29,152 nucleotides of DNA from an uncultured Clostridia bacterium. GTDB taxonomy: Bacteria > Bacillota > Clostridia > TANB77 > CAG-508. Below, in pieces: positions 17,603 through 27,074 of this stretch; positions within the stretch are counted from its first letter, which is position 1; each line of letters starts with the position of its first letter. The translations under genes and the position numbers were made by a program. The notes under the pieces are model-generated. The model was not told the DNA's origin. It ran no database searches and saw only the letters and a program-made list of their open reading frames with translations. The stretch covers positions 30,539 to 59,690 of the forward strand of contig CAJUSU010000007.1 of assembly GCA_910589185.1 (NCBI GenBank). The letters run 5' to 3'.

Positions 17603-17632
17603 TTAACAAAAAACGACATACCGTGTTATAAT
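17603..17632 (+). promoter_or_regulatory. Promoter of the ABC exporter operon inside an inverted repeat
   Basis: TTAACA and TATAAT separated by 18 bases. The -10 lies in the loop of a perfect inverted repeat (17611..17649). A second pair, TGACAG (17649..17654) and CTGTCA (17675..17680), lies just downstream. The layout suggests an operator. Confidence 0.6.
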
Positions 17633-17649
17633 AACCAGTATGTCGTTTT
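17609..17649 (+). terminator. Hairpin after MFS gene, terminator and/or operator
   Basis: AAAACGACATAC / GTATGTCGTTTT form a 12-base perfect stem with a 16-base loop, ending in TTTT. The T run is short, so termination may be partial. Confidence 0.55.
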
Positions 17650-17724
17650 GACAGCTTTTATTATTGAGAAGCAACTGTCACAATAAAGTGATGAATAGAT
17701 AAAATAATAAACAAGGAGGATAAA

Positions 17725-20074
17725 ATGTTCAAAGTATTAAAAAACTTAAAAGCTTCATGGATATCAGTTATCATTATTGTTTTATTTTTGGGACTTCAAG
17801 CAATGGCAGATTTAGCCTTGCCTGATTATACCTCAAAAATAGTCAACATTCGGTATTCAACAAGGTGGAATTGAAAACAGTAGTCCAGAGGTAATTCGTA
17901 AATCTACAATGGAAGATTTACTGTTATTTACTGAGGACGATAGAGAAATCTTAGAAGGATATACTCTAATTTCTAAAGAAAGTCTATCAAAAAAAGAGTA
18001 TGACAAATATGTGAAGAAATATCCTAAATTAGAGACAGAGGAGTTATACCTTCGTAAAAATTTAAAAGAGGAAGAAATAGATACTTTAAGTAGCCAAATG
18101 GCAAAGCCTTTGATGATTTTGAAGAATTTAGATGAGGGCGAAATGGCAGAAGGATTAAAACAATCCATGCTTACTAATTTGCCAGATACTATGCAAGCGC
18201 AATATCAAGATGCTAGTGTATTAGAATTAATGAAGGCAATGTTACAGTTAGATATGAGCCCAGTTCAAACTGATACCTCAGTATTAAATAAAAAGGCAAC
18301 TAATGAACAAGAAATTAACCAAATATTAGGGCAGGCTAGCGCTAGTAACAACCTAATGGGACCAATCATAGAAGAAGCAACCAAGCAAATGGATCAAATG
18401 CCAGAAAGCATTATTGAGCAAGCTGCGGTGGCGACGATTAAAGAAGAATATCAAGCAATTGGAATTAATACAGACAGTTATCAAAATAACTATATTGTTT
18501 GGGCAGGTATTCAAATGTTAGGAGTAGCCTTTGCTAGTATGGCAACAGGTATTACTATCATGCTATTGTCTTCTAGAGTAGCTGCAAGATTAGGAAGAAC
18601 GCTAAGAGATAAAATTTTCAAAAAAGTATTAGGCTTTTCTACAAGTGAATTTAAAGAATTTTCAACAGCTTCTTTAATTACACGTAGCACTAATGATATT
18701 CAACAAATTCAAATGCTTATTTCTATGCTATTTAGAGTGGTCGTATATGCGCCTATTATCGGAATTGGTGGATTTTTCAAGGTATTAGCCAATAGCGATA
18801 ACTCTATGGCATGGATTATTGGTGTAGCAATTGTATCTATTTTACTCATTGTAGGTATTTTATTTGCCATTGCAATGCCAAGATTTAAAAAGTTACAAGA
18901 TTTGATTGATAAGTTAAATTTGGTAGCACGTGAAATGTTGACTGGTATTCCAGTTATTAGGGCTTTTCATACAGAAAAAAGAGAAGAAAAACGTTTTGAC
19001 AATGCAAATCAAGACTTAACCAAAACCTATAAATTTGTCAATAATGCAATGAACTTAATGATGCCTATTTTAATGCTCATTATGAACTGCATTTCACTAC
19101 TTACGATTTGGGTAGGTGGGCACAATGTTGAAGATGGTATTATGCAAGTAGGAGATATCATGGCATTTCTACAATACACCATGCAAATCATTATGGCATT
19201 CTTAATGATTTCTATGATATCCATTATGCTACCAAGAGCAGGGGTGTCTGCGAAACGTATTAATGAAGTATTAGAAAAGAAAAACAGTATTCAAGACCCA
19301 AAAGACCCAAAACATTTTGATAGTAGCAAAAAAGGCTTAGTAGAATTTAAGGATGTATCATTCCGCTATCCAGATGCTGATGAGGACTTGTTAACAGATA
19401 TTAACTTTACAGCAGAACCGGGACAGACGACGGCTATTATTGGTAGTACAGGAAGCGGGAAGTCTACGATTGTGAATTTGATACCTCGTTTTTATGATGT
19501 TACCAAAGGAGAATTGCTAATTGACGGAGTGAATGTCAAAGAGGTAACACAAAAAGAGTTAAGAGATATTATCGGATTTGTTCCACAAAAAGGTGTGCTA
19601 TTCTCAGGAACGATTGAGTCTAATATCAAATATAGTGATGAAACTATGTCAGATGAACAAATGAAATTAGCTGCTGAAATTGCACAAGCAACAGAATTTA
19701 TTGAACAAAAAGAAAATAAATATGCTTCTGAAATTGCACAGGGGGGGTCAAACGTATCAGGAGGACAAAAACAACGTTTATCTATTGCAAGAGCAGTAGC
19801 AAAAGACCCAGAAATATTTGTGTTTGATGATAGTTTTTCAGCACTAGATTACAAAACTGATAGCAAATTAAGAGAAGCTTTGAGAGAAAAGACGGAAAAT
19901 AAGACAGTGATTATTGTAGCACAAAGAATTAACACGATTTTACACGCAGATAAAATTATTGTACTAGATGATAGCAATATTGCAGGTATTGGAACACACC
20001 AAGAATTGATGAAAAATTGTGAAGTTTACCAGCAAATTGCGTTATCACAATTATCGAAGGAGGAATTGGAATAA
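17725..20074 (+). CDS. Multidrug-type ABC exporter subunit A, restored by one CGGT recoding site
   Basis: A half-transporter of 782 residues if the CGGT at 17851..17854 is read as Gly43. AGGAGG lies 6 bases before the ATG at 17725. Helix 1 (residues about 12-33) ends in LPDYTSKIVNIG and continues into IQQGGIENS only in the shifted frame; the unshifted frame stops at codon 50. A large external insert (about 50-200) precedes the remaining helices. The nucleotide domain has Walker A GSTGSGKST and signature VSGGQKQR, but Walker B reads IFVFDDSFSALD, with Asp in place of the catalytic Glu. This is the degenerate site typical of heterodimeric exporters (BmrCD/LmrCD type). Its stop overlaps the start of subunit B (TAATG). 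Without helix 1 and the signal it carries, insertion of the protein would probably fail. Confidence 0.93.
17851..17854 (+). other. CGGT recoding site in ABC exporter subunit A
   Basis: In frame: AAC ATT CGG TAT TCA ACA AGG TGG AAT TGA. As a four-base codon: AAC ATT CGGT ATT CAA CAA GGT GGA, joining helix 1 to the long downstream frame. Clostridial homologues have IVNIGIQ or a close variant here. Confidence 0.9.
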
Positions 20075-21954
20075 TGGAAGAAAACAAGAATGAAAATATG
20101 CAAACTCCACAAAAACCTCCTAAAATGAGAATGGGGCCTGGACCAAGAGGAGGTATGGGCGCAGGAGAAAAAGCAAAAGATGTAAAAGGCACTGTTGGAA
20201 AGTTAATGAGAAATTATTTAAAAGACTATAAATGGAAACTCATCATTGTACTCATCTTTGCGATTGGTAGTACGATTTTTACCATTGTAGGTCCTAAGAT
20301 TTTGGGAAATGCAACTACTGAAATTTTTAATGGGATTGTCAGCAAGATTTCAGGAGGAACGGGAATTGACTTTGGAAAGGTAGGGGGAATCTTATTAACC
20401 CTACTAGGACTATACACCATCAGTGTATTGTTCTCTGCTATTCAAAGTTTTACCATGACAAGTGTATCACAGAATTTAACTTATCGACTTAGAAATGATA
20501 TTGCTAGAAAAATCAATAAATTACCAATGAAATACTTTGATAAGAGAACGAATGGAGAAGTATTATCTGTTATCACGAATGACGTAGATACTTTTTCACA
20601 AAACATGAACCAAAGTATTACACAAATTATTACAGCGATTTGTACCATTATTGGTATTTTGATAATGATGTTATCCATTAGTTGGACCATGACATTGGTG
20701 TCCCTTATCATTTTACCAATCTCAGCAGTTTTGGTAAGCATTATTGTAAAGAAATCACAGAAATACTTTACAGCACAACAAGATTATTTAGGTCATGTAA
20801 ATGGTCAAGTAGAAGAAGTATATGGTGGGCATAATATTGTAAAGGTGTTTAATGGAGAAGAAAAAGCCATTCACCAATTTACCAAAATGAATGAGGAACT
20901 ATATCATTCTGGTTGGAAATCACAATTTATGTCAGGTTTAATGCACCCTATTATGATGTTTACAGGAAATGTGGGATATGTAGGTGTTGCTATTTTAGGA
21001 GGATACCTAGCAGTACAAGGAAGAATTACAGTTGGTAATATTCAGTCCTTTATACAATATAACAAGCAATTTACACAACCAATTAACCAAATTGCGCAAA
21101 TTTCTAGTATGCTACAATCTATGGTAGCAGCTTCTGAAAGAATTTTTGAGTTTTTAGAAGAACCAGAAGAAGTACAAGAAATTGAAGGGGCAGTAAAAAC
21201 AGAAGGACTAAAAGGAAATGTAACTTTTGACCATGTACAATTTGGATATAACGAAGATAAAATCATTATTCATGACTTTAATCAAACGATTAAAGATGGT
21301 CAAAAGGTGGCAATTGTTGGTCCAACAGGTGCTGGAAAAACCACTATGGTTAAGTTGCTCATGAGATTTTATGATGTGAATCAAGGTGCTATTTTAGTAG
21401 ATGGACATAATGTTAAAGACTTCAACCGTGGAGAACTTAGAAAGATGTTTGGTATGGTATTACAAGATACATGGCTATTTGGTGGTACGATTAAAGAAAA
21501 TATCAAATATGGTAAGCCTGATGCGACAGATGAAGAAGTGATTGAAGCAGCAAAAGCTGCCCATGTGCATCACTTTATCCAAACCTTGCCTAAGGGATAT
21601 GATATGGTAATTGATGAAGAGTCGAGCAATATTTCGCAAGGACAAAAGCAATTACTAACCATTGCCAGAGTTATTTTAGCAAATCCAGAAATCTTAATTT
21701 TAGATGAAGCTACCAGTTCCATTGATACAAGAACAGAACAACAAATTCAAGCTGCTATGGATAATTTGATGAAAGGAAGAACTTGTTTCATTATTGCTCA
21801 CAGATTATCTACTATAAAAAATGCGGATGTAATTTTGGTTATGAATGAGGGAGATATTGTAGAACAAGGAACACATGAGGAATTACTAGAAAAGAATGGA
21901 TTTTATGCGAATTTGTATAATTCACAATTCCAAGATGGTGGAGAAGAAGAATAG
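20074..21954 (+). CDS. Multidrug-type ABC exporter subunit B
   Basis: A 626-residue half-transporter with an N-terminal Pro/Gly/Met-rich cytoplasmic leader, six helices (about 50-330) and a full nucleotide domain: Walker A GPTGAGKTT, signature ISQGQKQLL and Walker B ILILDEATSSID with the catalytic Glu. The Glu complements the degenerate subunit A, as expected for a heterodimer with one consensus site, although the signature has SQGQ rather than SGGQ. It is translationally coupled to subunit A and followed by a terminator. Confidence 0.93.
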   Translation: MEENKNENMQTPQKPPKMRMGPGPRGGMGAGEKAKDVKGTVGKLMRNYLKDYKWKLIIVLIFAIGSTIFTIVGPKILGNATTEIFNGIVSKISGGTGIDFGKVGGILLTLLGLYTISVLFSAIQSFTMTSVSQNLTYRLRNDIARKINKLPMKYFDKRTNGEVLSVITNDVDTFSQNMNQSITQIITAICTIIGILIMMLSISWTMTLVSLIILPISAVLVSIIVKKSQKYFTAQQDYLGHVNGQVEEVYGGHNIVKVFNGEEKAIHQFTKMNEELYHSGWKSQFMSGLMHPIMMFTGNVGYVGVAILGGYLAVQGRITVGNIQSFIQYNKQFTQPINQIAQISSMLQSMVAASERIFEFLEEPEEVQEIEGAVKTEGLKGNVTFDHVQFGYNEDKIIIHDFNQTIKDGQKVAIVGPTGAGKTTMVKLLMRFYDVNQGAILVDGHNVKDFNRGELRKMFGMVLQDTWLFGGTIKENIKYGKPDATDEEVIEAAKAAHVHHFIQTLPKGYDMVIDEESSNISQGQKQLLTIARVILANPEILILDEATSSIDTRTEQQIQAAMDNLMKGRTCFIIAHRLSTIKNADVILVMNEGDIVEQGTHEELLEKNGFYANLYNSQFQDGGEEE

Positions 21955-21960
21955 AAAAGA

Positions 21961-22003
21961 AAAGCCCAAAGAAGATTTAGATTTTCTTAAGGGGCTTTTT
22001 TAT
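21961..22003 (+). terminator. Terminator of ABC exporter operon
   Basis: AAAGCCC with inner AAAGAA, pairing with TTTCTT and GGGGCTTT, then a T run. Confidence 0.8.
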
Positions 22004-22145
22004 TTACCAAGCTTATGATAGAATAAGTAGAATTTGAATAGGAAATGTTTTTTGATTTATTACACACCGTATTGTGAATAGCAGAATAAAATTGAATAAA
22101 TTGGAAAAAATTTGAGTATAGAAAAGCAACAGGAGGAGTTAAAAA

Positions 22146-22820
22146 ATGACAAGAACAAAATTAGCAGATAGAATACTTCCTACTTATACAAAGGGAGAAG
22201 AAATTTGTAATATGGTTACTCATATTGTTGGTGGAGTAATTGGATTAGTAGCACTTGTACTATGCATTGTAGTAGCAAGTATTCACCATAATATATATGG
22301 AATTGTAACAGGAGCCATCTTTGGAATATCTATGATTGTACTTTATACCATGTCTAGCGTTTATCATGGATTGAGTCCAAAAGTAAAAGGTAAAAAAGTG
22401 ATGCAGGTATTAGACCATTGCACTATTTATTATCTAATAGCAGGTTCTTATGGACCATTTGCTTTATGTACATTGAGAGAATATGACCCAGTAGTAGGGT
22501 GGACCATTTTTGGAATTATATGGGCGATGGCAATTATAGGGACAGTTTTTACAGCAATTGACCTAAAAAAGTATAAAGTATTTTCTATGATTTGCTATTT
22601 AGTTATGGGGTGGTGTATTATTGTCAAAATTAATATTTTACCAGTGCTATTAGGTATGACAGGATTTTGGTTATTACTAGCAGGTGGAATTGTATACACT
22701 GTTGGTGCTATTTTGTATGGTCTAGGAAAAAAGCATAGTTATATCCATTCCGTTTTCCATGTTTGTATTTGTATTGGTAGCTTGTTACATTTCCTTTGCA
22801 TTGTGTTGTATGTGTTATAG
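22146..22820 (+). CDS. Hemolysin III/PAQR family membrane protein
   Basis: A 224-residue protein with seven predicted helices. Family motifs are visible: EEICNMVTHIVGGVIG near the N-terminus, SSVYHGL in helix 2-3, LDHCTIYYLIAGSYGPF and the C-terminal HSVFHVCICIGSLLHF. The conserved His and Asp residues of these motifs are the likely metal site. The biological role of bacterial members is unclear. AGGAGG lies 8 bases before the ATG. Confidence 0.88.
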   Translation: MTRTKLADRILPTYTKGEEICNMVTHIVGGVIGLVALVLCIVVASIHHNIYGIVTGAIFGISMIVLYTMSSVYHGLSPKVKGKKVMQVLDHCTIYYLIAGSYGPFALCTLREYDPVVGWTIFGIIWAMAIIGTVFTAIDLKKYKVFSMICYLVMGWCIIVKINILPVLLGMTGFWLLLAGGIVYTVGAILYGLGKKHSYIHSVFHVCICIGSLLHFLCIVLYVL

Positions 22821-22822
22821 TT

Positions 22823-22923
22823 TGTCAGTTTGGGGACGTTAGTTTAACTGACATTTTGGAAACAAATGGTAAAATGTCAGTTGAGGGACAGATGTCAGTT
22901 AAACTAACGTCCCCAAACTGACA
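22823..22923. repeat. Long palindromic element
   Basis: Two perfect 32-base inverted arms (22823..22854 and 22892..22923), each beginning or ending with TGTCAGTTTGGGGACG or its complement. The 37-base centre holds a third copy of ATGTCAGTT (22873..22882), so a second hairpin (AACTGACATTTT with AAAATGTCAGTT, 22846..22857 with 22871..22882) is possible. It begins three bases after the hemolysin III stop. It resembles short palindromic mobile elements mobilised by Y1-type transposases, but none is present here. Confidence 0.8.
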
Positions 22924-23020
22924 TTAAGAATTTATTAAAATTAACTCAAATAACTTTTATTCTATAAATAATTAGGGTATAATGCTAGCTAGAAATAAGA
23001 ACAAAGGAATGTACACTAAA

Positions 23021-23734
23021 ATGAGTAAAAAAACAAAGATATTTAAATTAGTTTTATTAGGTGTTGTACTTGCTATTGCAATAGCAGTTACAGCGTATTT
23101 GATACCAGTAATTAAAGAACTAGGAACGCCGGAAGGGCAACAAGCTTTTCAAGCAAGGATTAATGATTCGGGCTTTCTAGGAGTATTGATGTTATTTGGT
23201 TTGCAGTTTGCACAAATCTTTCTATTTATTATTCCTGGAGAACCAATTGAAATCTTAGCAGGTGTTTGTTATGGAAGCATATGGGGAACGGTATTTATTA
23301 TGGTATCAGCAGCTATTATTTCAGCTTTTATTTATTTACTAGTACACAAATTGGGAAGAAAATTTATTTACGATTTTGTGTCTAAAGAGAAAATAGAGAA
23401 GATAGAGAATAGTAAGTTATTTCAAAATCCAAAGACCATTCGTTTTTTGATTTTCATTCTATTCTTTATTCCGGGAACGCCAAAAGATTTGCTAACATAC
23501 ATTGCAGCATTATTACCAATTAAACCGATGGAGTTTATCATTATTTCAACAATAGCCAGATTTCCATCAGTGATTTCTTCTACATGGGCAGGAGCAAGTT
23601 TGTTAGAAGGAAATTGGCAAGCTAGTTTGCTAATTTATGGAGTAACCTTTTTGATTGTAGCAATTATTGTAATAATTATGAGAAGATTTGATAAAGATAA
23701 AATTACAGATGAAGCAATTAGAACAATTAAATAA
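23021..23734 (+). CDS. TVP38/TMEM64 (VTT domain) family membrane protein
   Basis: A 237-residue protein with about six helices. The central FIIPGEPIEILAGVCYG and FFIPGTPKDLLTYIAAL motifs, each with a conserved Gly/Pro, match the VTT domain of the TVP38/DedA-like superfamily of membrane lipid-handling proteins. Start choice: the ATG at 23021 has AAAGGA 12 bases upstream. The ATG at 23009 is adjacent to that site, and the one at 22982 has no site, so the start is uncertain. Confidence 0.82.
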   Translation: MSKKTKIFKLVLLGVVLAIAIAVTAYLIPVIKELGTPEGQQAFQARINDSGFLGVLMLFGLQFAQIFLFIIPGEPIEILAGVCYGSIWGTVFIMVSAAIISAFIYLLVHKLGRKFIYDFVSKEKIEKIENSKLFQNPKTIRFLIFILFFIPGTPKDLLTYIAALLPIKPMEFIIISTIARFPSVISSTWAGASLLEGNWQASLLIYGVTFLIVAIIVIIMRRFDKDKITDEAIRTIK

Positions 23735-23757
23735 GCTTTAAGGAAAGGGGAAAGTGA

Positions 23758-23775
23758 GTAGCTTTATATAGCTAC
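23758..23775 (+). promoter_or_regulatory. Hairpin between ribosome site and start of CmpB-like gene
   Basis: GTAGCT and AGCTAC arms with loop TTATAT. The purine-rich AAGGAAAGGGG (23740..23750) is 38 bases from the ATG in line, too far for a normal ribosome site. Folding of this hairpin would bring it to about 20 bases. This may be chance. Confidence 0.35.
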
Positions 23776-23788
23776 AGCTATTAAGAAA

Positions 23789-24661
23789 ATGGAGTATAGT
23801 ATAGCAACATATTTTTTGTACTTCCTTATCATTGCCATTTGTGGTTGGATGATGGAAGTAACATTGCAATTAATTCAAAAGCATAAATTTGCAGATAGAG
23901 GATTTTTAGTAGGACCATATTGTCCAATTTATGGATGTGGAGCTTTATTAATTACATTATGTCTAACAGGACTAAAAGCACATCCAGTAGGACTTTTTAG
24001 TACAGCAATTTTAGTGTGTGGTGTATTGGAATATGCCACTAGTTATATCATGGAAAAGTTATTTCATGCTAGATGGTGGGATTACAGTGATTGTAAATTC
24101 AATATTAATGGAAGAGTATGTATTGAAACCATTATTCCATTTGGAATTTTAGGTGTATTACTGATTTATGTTGTTAATCCTTTCATTTTTGATAATTTAG
24201 CAAAAGTACCAGAAAATATATTGAATATTATAGCAATTGCAATGGCAGTGCTATTTGTAGCAGACTTAATAGTTTCTTTAAGAGTAGTTGTCAATTTCCG
24301 TTCTACGACTACGAAATTTGACAAAGAAAATCCGCAAGATAATACAGAAGAAATTTCACAGAAAGTAAAAGAATTCTTAAAAGGAAAATCGATTTTAAAT
24401 AGAAGATTAATTAATGCGTTTCCAAAGTGGACAGCCATTATAAAAGAGCAGAGTGAAAAGATTAAACAGAAAACAAACGAAATGAAAGAGGAAATCAGCA
24501 ATAAAGCTTATGAAATGAGAGAAGATATTAGTGATTATGCTAATGGAGTAAAAGAAGAGATAACGCAAAGAGCAGATGAAGTAAAAAGAACAGTTAAGAA
24601 AGGAATTGTTGTTACTTCTAGAAAGGTGAAAAATGGAGTTAAGAGAAGCAATAGAAAATAG
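23789..24661 (+). CDS. CmpB-like putative ABC transporter permease (DUF1113 type)
   Basis: A 290-residue protein. The first 165 residues hold about five helices with family motifs GWMMEVTLQL, RGFLVGPYCPIYGCGA and ARWWDYSD. The remaining 120 residues are charged and mostly helical (EMKEEISNKAYEMREDISDY), suggesting a cytoplasmic coiled coil. Function is unknown in this family. It overlaps the nitroreductase gene by 29 bases, implying a shared transcript. Confidence 0.8.
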   Translation: MEYSIATYFLYFLIIAICGWMMEVTLQLIQKHKFADRGFLVGPYCPIYGCGALLITLCLTGLKAHPVGLFSTAILVCGVLEYATSYIMEKLFHARWWDYSDCKFNINGRVCIETIIPFGILGVLLIYVVNPFIFDNLAKVPENILNIIAIAMAVLFVADLIVSLRVVVNFRSTTTKFDKENPQDNTEEISQKVKEFLKGKSILNRRLINAFPKWTAIIKEQSEKIKQKTNEMKEEISNKAYEMREDISDYANGVKEEITQRADEVKRTVKKGIVVTSRKVKNGVKRSNRK

Positions 24662-25193
24662 AAGAAGTATTAGAAAATATCAAACAATGGATGTACCAGA
24701 TACGTTAATTGAAGATTTAATTGACTGTGCAAGATTAGCGCCATCTGCTAAGAATAGACAACCTTGGGAGTTTTTAATTGTAAGAGGAGATGATAAAAAT
24801 AAAATTGCAGATATCATGCTAGAAGATGAATTAACATCTAGAGAAACAGAAGGACAAGAATTAGTAGAAAAGAAAAGTAGTGTACCAACAACCGCAAGGG
24901 TAATTAGAGAAGCACCAGTATTGATTTTAGTTTTTAAAGAATATAATGCAAACTGGACAACAGGAGATGCACTTTCTATTGGTGGTGCAGTAGAACATAT
25001 TTGTTTGAGAGCAACAGACATGGGATTAGGTTCACTTTGGATTAGAGATACTGTTTATACGCAAAAAGAAATTGCAAAATTAGTAGGAGAAGAAAAAGAA
25101 CTAATTTGTGCAATTTCTATTGGATATCCTAACCAAGATCCACACCAAAGGCCTAGAAAAGAGTTAAATGAAATATTAAAGTGGTATAAATAA
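24633..25193 (+). CDS. Nitroreductase family protein
   Basis: A 186-residue FMN-dependent oxidoreductase of the nitroreductase superfamily. The N-terminal RRSIRKYQ binds FMN phosphate, APSAKNRQPWEF is the second flavin motif, and GGAVEHICLRATDMGLGSLW the third. The substrate is unknown. It begins inside the previous gene, after AAAGG, and ends before a terminator hairpin. Confidence 0.9.
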   Translation: MELREAIENRRSIRKYQTMDVPDTLIEDLIDCARLAPSAKNRQPWEFLIVRGDDKNKIADIMLEDELTSRETEGQELVEKKSSVPTTARVIREAPVLILVFKEYNANWTTGDALSIGGAVEHICLRATDMGLGSLWIRDTVYTQKEIAKLVGEEKELICAISIGYPNQDPHQRPRKELNEILKWYK

Positions 25194-25199
25194 AAGATA

Positions 25200-25232
25200 G
25201 GACAGTTCTAAAAAAATGGAACTGTCCCTTTT
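25200..25232 (+). terminator. Terminator after nitroreductase gene
   Basis: GGACAGTTC / GAACTGTCC stem with a 10-base loop, followed by CTTTT. Confidence 0.7.
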
Positions 25233-25262
25233 CGTATTTTAAACAGAAAGCAATCAGTTTTG

Positions 25263-25700
25263 CTAATCTAAGTCTTTAATTGCATTTCTAGCAAGTTCAT
25301 CGCAACGATTATTGTATTTATTATTACTATGTCCCTTTACTTTATGAAAAATAACATAGTGAGTTTCAGTGAGTGCTACTAATTCTTGCCAAAGTTCTTT
25401 GTTTTTTACTTCTTCTTTACTAGAATTGATCCAATTATTTTTAATCCAACTAGAAATCCAGTCTTGTAAAAAAGCATTTACAACATAAGCACTATCACTG
25501 TATAAATCCACCTGACAAGGGCGTTTTAACAATTTCAAAGCCTCTATGACTGCAGTCAATTCCATAATATTATTAGTGGTATCTTTTTTGCCACCAGAAA
25601 TCTCCTTTGAATTTTCACCTGACATTAAAATTGCACCCCAACCACCAGGTCCAGGATTACCGCTACAAGCGCCGTCTGTATAAATTGTAACTTTATCCAT
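25263..25700 (-). CDS. rnhA: Ribonuclease HI
   Basis: Cuts RNA in RNA:DNA hybrids. The 145-residue product has the usual length and all catalytic residues: Asp9 in YTDGACSGNPGPGG, Glu47 in MELTA, Asp69 in YSDSAYVV and Asp134 in RCDELAR, with His124 in KVKGHS. It is a single gene with its own promoter. Confidence 0.95.
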   Translation of the reverse strand: MDKVTIYTDGACSGNPGPGGWGAILMSGENSKEISGGKKDTTNNIMELTAVIEALKLLKRPCQVDLYSDSAYVVNAFLQDWISSWIKNNWINSSKEEVKNKELWQELVALTETHYVIFHKVKGHSNNKYNNRCDELARNAIKDLD

Positions 25701-25743
25701 AAAAATTCTCCTTTTCTAATTGTCAATTTTAATAATTTATGAT

Positions 25744-25772
25744 ATTATATCAATGTATTAAAATTTGTTCAA
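25744..25772 (-). promoter_or_regulatory. Promoter of rnhA
   Basis: Minus strand TTGAAC and TATAAT separated by 17 bases. Confidence 0.65.
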
Positions 25773-25814
25773 CTAATAAAGTATATTTTATATAAAATCA
25801 AAGGAGGAAAAGTC

Positions 25815-27074
25815 TTGAGCAGAGTACTAGGTATCGTAGCCGAATATAATCCATTTCATAATGGACATTTATATCATATTAAGCAATCAATTGAACAAAC
25901 GAATGCAGACTATGTTGTTTGTGTTGTAACAGGTAACTTTGTACAAAGAGGCAATACCTCCATTGTAGATAAGTGGACAAAAACTAAGATGGCAATGGCA
26001 AATGGTGCTGATTTAGTAATAGAACTTCCAACAGTATACAGTACTTCTAGTGCAGAAAATTTTGCAGAAGGTGCTATCAAAATTTTAGACTCTTTGCAAG
26101 TAGTTGACAGTATTTCCTTTGGAATGGAAGCGGACAATTTAGCAACATTAAATAATATTGCCAATGTACTTTATCAGGAGCCAAAAGAATATGTTACTAT
26201 GCTAAACCATGAGTTAAGCAAAGGAACATCTTTTCCGAAAGCGCGTGAAAGTGCAGTAATGCTATATTTGAATGATATCAAAAGATATGCTAATGTGTTA
26301 GCAGGTTCCAATAATATTTTAGGAATAGAATATTTGAAAGCTATGAAAAAATTAAAAAGTTCTTTAAGACCAGAAGGAATTAAAAGAGAAAAGGTAGTTT
26401 ACCATGATGACTTTATTGTAGATGATTTTGCTAGTGCAACAGCAATCCGCAAAATGATAGTAGGTAGACAGTTCAATGATATTATGAAAGTAATGCCTCG
26501 TTCTTCTTATATTTTATTAGCACAGGAACTTCAGAATGGACATTATGTATTAGATTTAAGCAAATTCCAAACACAAATTTTATACAAATTAAGAACAATG
26601 ACAATAGAAGAAATTAGAGAAATACCAGATGTAACAGAAGGGTTAGAACATGCTATTAAAAGTGCTGCTGATTCTTGTAATAATATCATAGACTTAGTAA
26701 ATATTATTAAATCAAAGCGCTATACACAAACAAGAATTCAAAGAATTTTAATTTACTGCTTATTAGGAATTAATAAAAAGATGATGGAAGCATCTAAAAA
26801 AACAGTACCATATGTACGTGTACTTGGATTTAATGAAAATGGCAGAAAACTAATTTCAGAAGCAACAGCCAGAAATCCAAAATTGAACATTGTAACATCT
26901 GTTAAAAAATATATGGACGAAAGCAAAAATAAAGTCTTAAAAGAAATGCTACAAACAGATATATATGCTACTAACATATATACCTTAGGATATGAAAAAG
27001 ATTCTTGGGCTAATTTAGATTATACAAATAAAATTATTACAATGGAAGACATGAAAGGAACTGTTAGAGTATGA
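25815..27074 (+). CDS. tmcAL: tRNA(Met) cytidine acetate ligase
   Basis: Makes N4-acetylcytidine at C34 of elongator tRNA-Met using acetate and ATP. The 419-residue product starts at TTG after AAGGAGG. The HIGH-type motif is EYNPFHNGHLYH near the N-terminus; VTGNFVQRGNTSIVDKW and FASATAIRKMIVG are further family motifs. Its stop overlaps the start of coaE (TATGA), so the two are coupled. Confidence 0.92.
   Translation: MSRVLGIVAEYNPFHNGHLYHIKQSIEQTNADYVVCVVTGNFVQRGNTSIVDKWTKTKMAMANGADLVIELPTVYSTSSAENFAEGAIKILDSLQVVDSISFGMEADNLATLNNIANVLYQEPKEYVTMLNHELSKGTSFPKARESAVMLYLNDIKRYANVLAGSNNILGIEYLKAMKKLKSSLRPEGIKREKVVYHDDFIVDDFASATAIRKMIVGRQFNDIMKVMPRSSYILLAQELQNGHYVLDLSKFQTQILYKLRTMTIEEIREIPDVTEGLEHAIKSAADSCNNIIDLVNIIKSKRYTQTRIQRILIYCLLGINKKMMEASKKTVPYVRVLGFNENGRKLISEATARNPKLNIVTSVKKYMDESKNKVLKEMLQTDIYATNIYTLGYEKDSWANLDYTNKIITMEDMKGTVRV

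Noticed and set aside
17851..17854. Classical slippery-sequence +1 shift by P-site tRNA re-pairing
   Set aside because: The preceding codons TCT, AGT, CCT, AAA, ATA and ATT would re-pair with CTC, GTC, CTC, AAC, TAC and TTC, mostly poor matches, so P-site slippage does not explain all six.
19741..19748. Run of seven G in ABC subunit A as a frameshift site
   Set aside because: The frame across it gives AQGGSNVSGGQKQR, the correct signature region, so no shift is needed.
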